From Antedon bifida (taxonomy: Eukaryota > Echinodermata > Crinoidea > Comatulida > Antedonidae), in NCBI GenBank assembly GCA_963402885.1, contig OY727103.1, forward strand, positions 4,812,501-4,876,500: a stretch of DNA of 64,000 nucleotides, read 5' to 3'. The position numbers and the translations under genes were made by a program. Of the stretch, positions 1 through 10,200 are shown one piece after another. Position 1 is the first letter of the stretch. Each line of letters starts with the position of its first letter. The notes below the pieces were generated by a model. The model saw only the letters and a program-made list of their open reading frames with translations. It searched no databases and was not told the origin of the DNA.

Positions 1-3000
1 AGAATGGGTAGCTGCCATCAGTGAGGCTATCAGAGGAGTCGATGCCGTTCGAGTAGACGGTAAAGAACACGACAAATCTTTAAAGTAAGTCAACCAATGG
101 GATGGTTTGTAGCCGAATGTAATCCTAATGCCATTGGCTGTCAATAGTTAAGTTTGGCCGCACCTAAGTTCCAAAGTAAACAAACTATTTACGGAATTGA
201 CTTCCTTAGATCTTTAGATAGCCTTACATCACATTATTTCCCTTAGTTTCCCTTGCTTCCTTGGACAAAATCATTGTTTTTATTTTTCAAATCTGACCTC
301 TGCGCTCAACTTAAACAAATTAAATTACCGACGGATGACTTGATTTTCCCTAAATACTGTGATTAGTAAGGAACCGAAGGAAATGCTTTGAAAGGAGGGA
401 ATTTAACTCGTATTGGATCATCGGCGGGTTCGATTGTTATTCAGATTAGGCCTAATACCATTCACTACATCTGACGTAATATTTTAATCCATCTAATCCT
501 CTTCATCAATGATGGGAAACATAATTATATGCCTACCATGGAGGTATACCTCTATGATTACATCATGAACAAAGTTTAAAGTCTTCATGTCTAACCACAC
601 CTGTAATTTCCTGGTCATGATGTTTTATGTGATAAAGTTTAGTGCATTCATAAAACTGTAAACAATATTATTCGATTGTTATACTGAAATTATATTATAC
701 TTTTAATATGTAATCGTATACGCCAATACAAACAAATAACCGCACAAGAATTGATAATTGTAAACAAAATCATAAATATTTATCACAGGCTTATTTAATA
801 CTTGCGAAGATTTTATTAATAGAAATACAGAATGATGCAACCGTAATTTTTACAATACCTAATGTAGGCCATACTGAAAAATAAGGCGAGGTGTGTCAGG
901 AAGCGTGAATTTGGCCACTGGGCGGGGTAACACTATACTAAACAATTTGGGCTATCCCCTGCTTTAATTTCTCAAGTTTAATGTTTTTATTTATCTATTT
1001 ACTTTCATTCATATTTTTATGCTGTTTTATAAATTGTACTGTTCTTGGAAAGCAATAAATATTACTTACTTATTCGTTATAATTACATCCGTACATTCCA
1101 TTATGAAGTAGCCTACAATATAGTATGCTATAATGCAATAGGCACACCATACAACACGAGCCTAACCCAACTAATTTCATAAAATATTATAATTTTGATA
1201 TCTCCCATGCCTCGTTTCTTCTTTCCTCTCTGTATTAATGATTTATTATTAACTTTTTTTTATAGTGATCTTGTATCAGCGATGCAAGATTCTGGAGGGG
1301 GTATTCAACTTGACACGCACGTTGTCGGGACTAAAAAATACAATCACTGCTTTACAGGTAAGGCGGCCGTGTATCCAACATTGAACAATAACATAATTCA
1401 AGTTTGAACTATACTGCTATACTGTTTTCAATCAAAAACTATCCAAAAAACTATCAAACAACCAAGCGGTCAGAAAATGAGCGAACTACCAGAGGGCGTG
1501 CTATTCAGTATTTTTTTTAATATTAAAGATACAGACTCGAGATTTTAATATGCTTTGTGACGTCATCGATATATCGATTTTCTTGAAAATCAAAAGACAT
1601 AATCTGTTGTTATAAAGCTATTTACAATCAGGAACAAATCGGAACAATAAGTTAAAAATTGTGAACCGTTCCGTGTAAACTAACCAGTGCAATTCTTGGA
1701 ATTTTGCCAAGTAATAATTATGCCCTAATTCATCAATGTTAGGTGGGCGAAGAGTTCCATCACACCCGGAAGAACAATATATTAACTTGACACAAATATT
1801 ATTTTTCACACCATTGATACTAATTCTAAAGCTCTGTCTATCAAATTTTATGTGACAAAAAAATGTGATGTGCCGGTGTATTAGTACATCACAGCCACTG
1901 ATGACCAACTGGGCCCTCTGGGAGACCAGTCTTTGACTGAAGAGGTTACCCAGTATAAATATATATTTCAATCATTCATTCAATCATATGGACATGATGA
2001 TGTCATATTACTATCATACTTGCACTTGCCATATTTGGTCAAACTAGTTTGATAGTGTCGATTAGGGCTTTATGCTGATAAGAATGATTTCAATGTACCT
2101 TTAACAGGAGTGGCTTTGGTAGACTGGCTCTTAGAATGGTCGTTTGTCTCAAATCGAGCGGACGGAGTCAAGCAATGCAATACGCTACTTGGGCGGGCTT
2201 ATCTACAAGCACTAGAGGGTGACACGAACGGGACGAAAGACGCAAAAACATTCCAAGACGAACGACATGCATTATATCGATTTGTAAGTAACATTTTGAG
2301 GGCTGCTGTGTGTCTATTGTTCCTCAAATTCTACCGGGAAATCATAAAACTAATCTCAAAACACAGTATCTCTATTTTGCGTAAAGCTTATTTCCAACTA
2401 AAAAGCTATGCAAAGAAGTTGCGCAATTGGACCAATCACCTCGCACGGATAATCATCCATCCATTGTGATTGGTCAGTGTTACGCGTACATTCTTGCGCT
2501 GTGTCCTCTAGTGTCCATCAACTCCGAGAGACCACCGTCATAATTACATTACAGTCGTTACATTACGATTGTTGAATTAGTAGTTTTCTATAGTGACCCT
2601 TTAAGTGACAATAACGAAATATTACATGGCTGCAGTGGGTCTATTTCATTTCATATCAACAACAGTAGCTGATTATACGTTTGCAAACTGTACGGGTAAT
2701 ATTTATAATCATGATTAGTATTATTCGTTAATTCCCTTTCTCGTAAATTATCACAATTCTTTGTTTTATTTTATCCAGTCAGCCTTCACATCTAACAACA
2801 AAGATACATTCACTAGTAGTAGCGATGAATCCGATTCAGACGACGAAAAACAATTGAAAAGGGCGAAAGAGAAGGTAGTCATACCTTCAAAATTATTAAA
2901 TGGACCGGAAGGTGGAACATTGATTAAACAAGGATTTCTATTAAAAAGGGTAAGTTCAAAGGTGGAAGTTTAATGTTTCTCTTTTGAAATTCTATAATTT

Positions 3001-5947
3001 TACCTGTTTTTTCAGGCACATTATGCTCTCGGCAATGGCCGACCACAATGTAAATGTTCACATGGGACGTCCCATTGAAAGCGATTGAGTTCGCTGTAGG
3101 AGTCCCCCGGGTCTAGCATAATGTGATGTATGTGTTATTGTTTGTTTTGTAAAATCCGGAATAAATTGAATTGAATGATTACATTGAATGGCCGTTTACG
3201 CACGATAAGTTAATAGCACTGTAATACAATAGACGTATACTTTTTTTTAAAGATACATTGATTTATGTGTGGTCACAAACGTCGAAACATTAACGATAAA
3301 AAAATACGATTTGACTGAGAAATATTGAACCTAATGTTTCCGTGGTTTAGTTTGAAAAAATAAAGTATGATGTGCCCAAATATGGTAGTGATATGCTTAA
3401 ATATGGTAGTGATATGACACCATCGTGTCCATATATATATGGGCACATCACACAACGTTTGGTAGTGTAGACAGAGCTTTAAGCTTGGTTCCCTTAAGGG
3501 CCTTTCACACCTGTTCCGGCACGGTTCCGGTCCGGCGAATCGAACATCAATGTTTCGTTTTCACGACGCTCCACGCGGCTATGCGCCAATCGAAACATTG
3601 ACGTTCGATTGGATTTTCCGGCGCCGGACCGGAACCGTGCCGGAACAGGTGTGGAAGACCCTTTAAGGACGTATAAGCACGCCGCAAGATATTTACCAAT
3701 CACGACGCGATGAATCACCCTAACTGTTGTTTGTGTTTGGTCAGCTCACTCACTGTAACGTTGTGCCTTACCTTATTGCGTTGTGCTGAGCGTGGTTCCC
3801 ACTAGAACGCAACGCAGTGACGTATTGACGCAAAGTGCTGTATTGTGTAATCTAATCAGTGGGAACCGACAACGCAACAGTGCTGTAAACATCGCAGGTT
3901 TGATTCCACGCAGGCGGCGTAATTGGAAGGGCGCGCATTTTCTTACGTTGTGTCGCTAGTGCGAACCAATATTTAGCATCAAGCATCTACTGCTTTGAAC
4001 TTTGTTTCAAACTTTTAAATGTAAATTATATCTTCTGGGTCTGAATTACAATACCGGTTACCGATAGGCATAGAGCGCTGTTGCGTTGAGTGGAATCATT
4101 GAGTGCCAATGAAAATCTATGTATAATTTATACGCGATAAAATGTAATTTCCTTATTTGCATTGTTTGTTATCATGTCCCACAAGTGGCATTATGTTTGT
4201 TAAGAGGTTCAATTTTAAACAGCATTGTGTTTGTACAGTAGAGCCTACTATACATACATTATTGTGTTTCATATTTGCTTACTTTACAGCATGAAAGACA
4301 GTAAAATGTTGATGTTTTTACAGCAAGACAACAGGCTATGACAATTGAGTTTATTCATGTATTCATCACCCATTCATGATTCATCCAAACTATAATGTTA
4401 TGTCTTATTTTTTACAGGGTCACGTGCGCCGAACGTGGAAAGCTAGGTTATTCCTATTATGGGATAAGCCACAATTATTACAGTATTATCGGGGTTCAAA
4501 GGTGAATATCTACCGGATGTTGCAAATCTGGAATTACCAATTGTCAATATAGACATGCCTGATAATAATTCATTATGACGTAATAAATAGGCGGTTTACG
4601 GAACCACAAGCCCTATTGGTTGTTCTGCAGGGTTAATCCCACTGTTACGACTATAAATAGATAATAATATATTAGTTAAACACCACTGTCATAGAATAAA
4701 TTCTAAACAGACCGGTGATATACTGAAACTGTATTATAATTAATACTAATAGACAGTTTACGGAACCACTAACCCTATTGGTTGTTCTGCAGAGTTAATC
4801 CCAATGTTACGACTATAAATGAATATATAATATATCAGATAAACACCACTGGCATAGAATAAATTTTAAACCGCCCAGTGATAGTGAAAATGTATTATAA
4901 TTAATACTAATAGACAGTTTACGGAACCACAAGCCCTTTTGGTTGTTCTACAGGGTTAATCCCACCGTCTATAAATAGATAATATTAGATATATATAAAC
5001 ACCACTGGCATAGAACAAATTCTAAACCGCCCGGTGATACTGAAAATGTATTATAATTATTTGAAACGGAAACCTGTGAGAAAGAGAAAAAGTCGCCCCA
5101 ACCGAGATTCGAACCCGGGACCTTCATTCAGATGTTCTAACCATTAGATCACTGGGGCTTTCTGATTGGATAGCGACTCTTTAACACTCTCGGATTTAAT
5201 CCAACCAGTGTAATTTAATCTAGGCCTAATCTAATCCTATTTCAGATTGATGAGGAAAAACCACTTGGAGAAGTAGATATAAACTATTGTTCGGTTGAAA
5301 TATTAAATACAGATTCATCAGGTAAGTGTACCAGCACTCGTTGACTAAGATTAGCGTACATTTAACATAATAAGCCTATCGCAAATAGTGTGAGCGATGC
5401 ATAACGGGACGGAATTGAGAGCAATAGCGCCACCATTAGTATATAAAGTTTTTACTATGCTGGTGGCGCTATTGCTCTCAATTCCTTCCCATCATGCATC
5501 ACTCACGCTATTTGCGGTAAACCCTTGGCCGGTTATTTGGACAAATAAGAATAAAACCAGAAACTAAGTAAAATTACCAACTAAAAATGACAATTTACTA
5601 TAATCAATGAATGGCATTTCAGCATAAAAAGCATGACGGAAATAAACACGCGGGCAAATCAGATGCCTATCCCGTGGCCTATCCGCAATTGTGTAGGCTA
5701 CACGTAACCTAATGACAATGCACATTTCTTTATGCTTCTAGGATCATAAATAATAATTACCGCTCGCTAATAAATGTTTATTACTATGCTTGTTTGGATT
5801 TCAGACTCGAAAGTGAAAAATAAATCTCGTTCCAATCTGTTTAGCGTGAAAACACGGAAGGGAAAACAATACATATTTCAGGCATCCAGTCCAGAGGAGA
5901 GAGAATCGTGGTTAAGGGCTATAATGAGCCCGGGTAACTTTAAGTGA
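1..5947 (+). CDS. PLEK: Pleckstrin (PH-DEP-PH), 3' seven exons, 5' part outside window
   Basis: Pleckstrins are cytoplasmic adaptors that bind phosphoinositides through two PH domains and act on the cortical actin cytoskeleton. I read seven exons with GT-AG borders and one open frame: 1-84, 1266-1357, 2108-2283, 2779-2949, 4418-4501, 5246-5321, 5805-5947 (stop TGA), about 274 codons. Exon 1 is the C-terminal PH1 helix with its conserved Trp (EWVAAISEAI). Exons 2-3 hold the DEP domain (KKYNHCFTG, then VALVDWLLEW). Exon 4 is an acidic Ser/Asp linker followed by the start of PH2 (GTLIKQGFLLKR). Exons 5-7 complete PH2 (GHVRRTWKARLFLL; final helix ESWLRAI). Order and length fit the family (about 350 residues in human). 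The linker between PH1 and DEP shows no obvious Ser/Thr-rich PKC target cluster, so a pleckstrin-2-like identity is equally possible. The 5' end lies outside the window. Confidence 0.9.
85..1265. other. Pleckstrin intron, no gene
   Basis: AT-rich intron between exons 1-84 and 1266-1357. It holds one TAGGCCTA octamer (447-454). Around 880-1075 there is a stretch ending in AAGCAATAAATATTACTTACTTATT that resembles a LINE or SINE 3' tail. I see no coding potential. Confidence 0.5.
1829..2073. mobile_element. MITE family 2 copy carrying a nested insertion
   Basis: The left end AAAGCTCTGTCTATCAAA and the right end TTTGATAGTGTCGATTAGGGCTTT form imperfect terminal inverted repeats. The core TGTGATGTGCC and GATGATGTCATAT match the other copies (11347, 19783, 35836). 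About 100 bp near 1888-1985 have no counterpart in those copies, so this looks like an insertion into the element. It lies in a pleckstrin intron. Confidence 0.55.
2386..2515. mobile_element. Degenerate MITE family 1 copy
   Basis: It contains the diagnostic inverted pair GGACCAATCAC and GTGATTGGTC around a short centre, with GCGC/TTACG-rich arms ending in CTAGTG. It matches the better preserved copies at 6119-6295 and 9488-9632. It lies in the pleckstrin intron after exon 2108-2283. Confidence 0.45.
3030..3180 (+). mobile_element. LINE- or SINE-like 3' tail
   Basis: The stretch ends in TGTAAAATCCGGAATAAATTG followed by the short tail repeat AATTGAATTGAATG, the type of 3' end seen in CR1/L2-like retroposons. 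No protein fragment is visible. The call rests on the tail only. Confidence 0.3.
3355..3480. mobile_element. MITE family 2, partial copy
   Basis: It shows the right half of the family: GATGTGCCCAAATATGGTAGTGATATG, twice in part, then GGGCACATCAC and the terminal TTTGGTAGTGTAGACAGAGCTTTAA. The left terminal repeat is missing or decayed. It abuts the foldback element at 3498. Confidence 0.55.
3498..3662. mobile_element. 165-bp GC-rich foldback element with TTAA flanks
   Basis: The left arm GGGCCTTTCACACCTGTTCC and the right arm GGAACAGGTGTGGAAGACCC are near-perfect inverted repeats, and the similarity continues inward (CGGCACGGTTCCGGTCCGG). TTAA sits at both borders (3494-3497 and 3663-3666), as expected for a target-site duplication of the piggyBac type. 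It is GC-rich compared with its surroundings and has no coding capacity. Confidence 0.75.
3788..3970. mobile_element. MITE family 1 copy (diverged)
   Basis: It starts GCGTGGTTCCCACTAGAACGCAACGC and ends in TTACGTTGTGTCGCTAGTGCGAACCAAT, the reverse complement of the left end with mismatches. An internal AGTGGGAACC suggests a rearranged or compound copy. Confidence 0.5.
4589..5058. repeat. Tandem repeat, about 161-bp unit, three copies
   Basis: TTTACGGAACCAC starts at 4595, 4757 and 4918, so the periods are 162 and 161 bp. Each unit repeats CCCTATTGGTTGTTCTGCAG (with small changes), TTAATCCCA, CTATAAAT, then AAACACCACTG and GTGATA. All copies lie in one pleckstrin intron. Confidence 0.85.
5095..5158 (-). 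other. tRNA-derived relic (SINE head or tRNA pseudogene)
   Basis: Read on the minus strand it has an acceptor-like stem GCCCCAG/TTGGGGC, a box A region TGATCTAATGGTTAG, and a T-arm CCGGG-TTCGAAT-CTCGG (box B). Only 64 nt separate the acceptor ends, and about 16 nt remain where a normal anticodon arm plus variable loop need about 22. The anticodon arm is therefore broken and this is unlikely to be a working tRNA. Confidence 0.65.
5380..5516. mobile_element. 137-bp foldback MITE (third type)
   Basis: The left arm begins CGCAAATAGTGTGAGCGATG and the right arm reads back as CGCAAATAGCGTGAGTGATG. Similarity continues through GGAATTGAGAGCAATAGCGC to a short centre near 5445. It lies in the last pleckstrin intron. 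I see no clear target duplication. Confidence 0.75.
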
Positions 5948-6118
5948 ATAATGGGATTGTAGGCACACACTTAGGCCTAAGTTTTTCGTCCTTGTCGTCA
6001 TGTCCATACGACAAAGTTATTTTATTCATGTATATTAATTTTAAACATTAAAATAATGAACTAATAGATCAATTCGTTTAGGCGTAACGAACTCGCTTGC
6101 GTTGCGTCTGTAGCTTAA

Positions 6119-6295
6119 GCGTGGTTCCCACTAGCGACGCAACGCAAGGACGTAACGCAACGTAAGTGAATTGACCAATCACAAGCGATGGCTTATTCGC
6201 TTGTGATTGCTAACTGTCTATAACTTCGCTTGTCATTGGTTAAAACGCTTGCGTTGCGTTTACGTCCTTGCGTTACGTTCTAGTGGGAACCAAGC
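6119..6295. mobile_element. MITE family 1, best preserved copy, TTAA flanks
   Basis: The inverted termini are GCGTGGTTCCCACTAG and CTAGTGGGAACCAAGC, with TTAA at 6115-6118 and 6296-6299. The inner arms carry GACCAATCACAAGCGA and its inverted partner, so each arm contains a CCAAT box. There is no coding capacity. I infer a non-autonomous element mobilised by a piggyBac-like transposase. Confidence 0.8.
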
Positions 6296-6299
6296 TTAA

Positions 6300-6430
6300 A
6301 GCTTGGTTCCCACTAGATACGCAACCCAAAGACAAAAGCGGAACGTAAGTGGTTTAACCAATCACAAGCGATGGATTATTTGAACTCTCGCTTGTCATTG
6401 GTCAACTCGCTTGCGTTGCGTCCCCAGTGG
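6300..6430. mobile_element. MITE family 1, second copy sharing a TTAA
   Basis: It starts AGCTTGGTTCCCACTAGATACGC directly after the TTAA at 6296-6299 that ends its neighbour. It carries the CCAATCACAAGCGATGG core and the inverted GCGTTGCGTCCCCAGTGG end. The right terminus is decayed. Confidence 0.7.
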
Positions 6431-7243
6431 AATGGATAACGGAAGGTTTGGTTAAGTGTTAGGATTCTGAAAAAACACGTGGTATACAAATAAGATAATA
6501 AATTAAATAATAGTAGGCCTATAACATTTGATGAAAGCCTTGCACTATGAATTTTATGAACTAGACTGCCAACTAAAAGGCCATTTCGCTTATTTGTAGG
6601 GAGAAAGAAGACTAATGTATTTTAAAAACCAGCAACTACTAATATTAAAAACAATAAATCAAATTTGATGTGTTTTGATTCAGGTTTTAAATGTTTGTAT
6701 AAATAAAATTAGTTACTCCTGTAAAAAATGTTATATAATATATTTTCTTAATTCTTGAATAGGCCTACTGTATGTAATAATAGTTGACTTTTAATAAATA
6801 ATTTGTATTTAACGAAATTGTGTATAACTGTTGTTTGATTTCCTATCACTACTGGCATATGTTAACCATAACATTAATTAGGCCTATTAAAATTATTTAA
6901 CCACAAACAATATACTATATCCTTCAAATTTTGAAAAATGGAAACACTTTCTTTAATTATTGAACCAAAACGCCTACTAATAATACGTAATAACCATTTA
7001 AGAGAGTTTATTATGCGTGCAAATGAAACTCGTCAAACATAAATGCTAATCACTTGTTATCTGAACAAATCAAACTAAACCAAGGCAAGACATTATTACA
7101 GAGAACAAGTAAATTTAAAGGTAGTAATTATAAATTGGAGAAAGAAAACCTATGCCAACCTCTATACCAGACACGTTCAAGCCTTTTCAGTATTAGTTGA
7201 TGTTGATATTTAGTTCATCTAGAAACCGAACATAACAGATAAC

Positions 7244-10200
7244 ATGGCACGTAAGTAGCCTACAAGTTATATTTCTTTTGTATTCACTGCCTTAATGTTC
7301 TTTCCTACTGCAGTAAACTGCGGTAGATTCAAATATTGAATTAATTCTTTAACATTATGTAAGAATCCATCCATTAATGAAAAAAAAATCTAAAAAAAAG
7401 TAGGCCTTGTCAATAGTTAATTTTATTTTTTTCACATTATTCACCCGATTCTGCAGTTGTCAGTAAATAGAGTCTAACTGACTGTCGCAAGTCTAGCTGT
7501 ATTATAATACTTTTAAAAAACGATATCTTTGTTAGTAATTATCTACGCATAACGTGAATTGTGCATTTCTTCTAGTGACAGCGATATCTTATTTAATACA
7601 GCTAAACTCGTTTTTATATGACTTGCAAGATTCAGTTAGACACTATCTACTGACAGATGTAGGATCAAGTGTATTACTAGTGTCGAAAAACTGTAGTGGC
7701 AATACACAGTAAAACAACCAATTAAAGTGAAAGAACATTTATCGTTCATTAACACGTAAATCTAAAAAGTTCCATGTTCATAAAAAGGATAAAAAAGGAG
7801 TCCTTTCGAAAATTATTAACAATTGGACACCTATCATTTGTTTTAGATGTACCCTACAGTTCACCTCCAGTTCGCTTACCTAGTCTAAAAAAGACGAAAG
7901 AACTTGCCCAGAGAATCGGAATTGATCTAAGTGAAGAAGAAGTAGCCGAATACAGGGATCTAATGAAAGATATCATTGGCTGCTACAATGAAATAGAAAA
8001 ACTTCCAGAGATTACGCTTCCAGTGAAGTATCCGAGACTACCGGGTTACAGACCGACGGCGGAAGAAAATCCCCTGAATGCGTGGTAGGTTTAAATAGAT
8101 AGGCCTATAATATGACACAAAATATAACAAATGTTTTGTTACAACAAATCAGGGATAAGACAAAAAATGGGGAAAAAATATCGAGGATAAAATCCAATGA
8201 CAAAATCACACCTATAGTCCTTTAGTTAAACAATACAGAGACCTATGTTTTTAGAGAAAGTTATTTACCCAACATTAATAATTCAGAAACATGGCATCTC
8301 AAAAGAACGATCACAAATAATGTGAATGGAATAAGAAGAGGAAGAACGAAACAGAGATTCAGAGATGATATCATACAGATATGATACCATACCGAGATGA
8401 CATCGTAGAAAGATGACATCATACAGAAATGATACCATACAGAAATGACATCGTACAGAGACAACATCATTCAGAGATGGCATTATACTGAGATAGTATC
8501 ATACAGAGATGGTATCATACAGAGATGGCATCATACTGAGATGGTATCATACAGAGATGGTATCATACAGAGATGACATCATACATAGATGACATCATAA
8601 AGAGATGACATCATGCAGAGATGCCATCATACAGATATGACATCATACAGAGATAATATCATAAATAGATGACATCATACAGACAGGACATCATACAGAG
8701 ATGATACCATACAGAGATGAAATCATACAGAGATGACATCATACAGAGATGACATCACACAGAGATGACACCATACAAAGATGACATTATACAGAGGCAA
8801 TAACATACAAAGATGTCATCATACAGAGATGACATCATGCAGAGATGACATCACACGGAGCTGACACCATACAAAGATGACATCATACAGAGGTAATAAC
8901 ATACAGAGATGGCATTATACAGAGATGACATCATGCAGAGATGACTTCATACAGAGATGAAATCATACAGAGATCATTGTTTCAAAGAAACACCCAAAAG
9001 TCAGCACTGTTTGAATTTTGCTATTAATCGGGACATTAATGGTACCTACTGAACAAATTGTCCAATTAGGTTGGTTTACTTGCAGGTATTGGAAAACTAA
9101 TATTTCTGGAGCGCCAAAGGGAATACTGAGAGGTAAACGCATTGCAATGAAAGACACCATCGCCGTCTCTGGGGTACCTATGATGGGAGGATCATGGGTA
9201 ATGGAAGGATATGTACCAGAGTTTGATGCCACGGTGGTCACAAGAGTTCTAGATGCAGGTTTGTGACTACTGATGAATTTTTGGTATGACATTTGAACCC
9301 AGAATACGGTTGAAGTGTAAGCTGTACAAATTATGATATTGTAAAAGTTCATCTAGTTTGTGAAAAGAAACTTCTAAATCCTTGTACCAACTTGTTTGTA
9401 ACTCTTGTATTTCTGTATTGTATTATCAAATCATTACAGTAGTATAGAGGTCATTTCAATAGAGAGATTACATTTAGTGTATGTAATGATTGGTTCTCAC
9501 TAGGACGTAACGCATCGGCGTAAGGCACAACGTGAGTTGACCAATCACAAGCGACAGTTCGGATGATACATCGCGCCGTGATTGGTCAAATCGCTTACGT
9601 TACGCTTACGAACTTGTATGTGGGAACCAAACTTAAATTCCATTTATATATAAAGATACGTAAGAAGATAAATCATTAGGCTTACCTTAAAACTTGGCGT
9701 GTTATTGTATAAGATTAACGTGAGCTGAAAAGAAATAAATATTAGTGTAAAATTTATTTGTAAACAACAAACATATCTTGTGCTACTATCTTAATTATAG
9801 TTGTTGAAAAGTTAAAGAAAACTGAAATCATGATTGCTTTTTATGTTGTATTGACGCAAAGGTGGAACAGTCGCAGGCAAAGCATTGTGTGAGGACTGGT
9901 GTGTTTCTGGAGTAAGTTTTCTGGCAGCGAAAGGACCGACACTGAACCCTCACAACAACAGTCACAGTGCGGGTGGTTCAAGCTCAGGCTGTGCTGTATT
10001 GGTAAGTCTAGACGTCTGTCACTAACAGCTTTCGATTTGCGAAGACCGATGACCTACCCCAGGTAGGCAGGTAGGTCAGGTCAATAGATCGGTCTCGCTT
10101 GGAGCATATCTATCTATCTAGGCATAGTTCATCCATATGTTGAATGAAGCCCTCCTCATAACATTTCCACTGCTGTCCTAGTCCATGCAGCCGTTCCAAT

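Larger units (their letters stand above)
5948..7243. other. Intergenic, pleckstrin to amidase 1
   Basis: It holds the pleckstrin 3' UTR region, two adjacent MITE family 1 copies (6119-6295 and 6300-6430), four TAGGCCTA octamers (5972, 6514, 6760, 6879) and otherwise AT-rich sequence. I see no further gene. Confidence 0.6.

Noticed and set aside
2110..2469. 119-codon frame taken as one gene
   Set aside because: Only 2108-2283 is a pleckstrin exon; the rest reads through a GTAAGT donor into the intron.
3494..3718. 74-codon minus-strand frame
   Set aside because: Lies within the GC-rich foldback element and reflects its base composition and symmetry.
5095..5158. Functional tRNA
   Set aside because: Acceptor and T arms pair, but the anticodon arm is too short by about six bases.
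8350..8975. Repeats with spacer-like variation, CRISPR-like at first sight
   Set aside because: Direct 16-bp tandem units without unique spacers in a eukaryotic intron; it is a minisatellite. The same applies to 13986-14200 and 29397-29744.
8963..9352. 129-codon minus-strand frame
   Set aside because: Antisense to amidase exon 9086-9258; a matching antisense frame exists opposite the paralogous exon. It is a shadow of the real gene.
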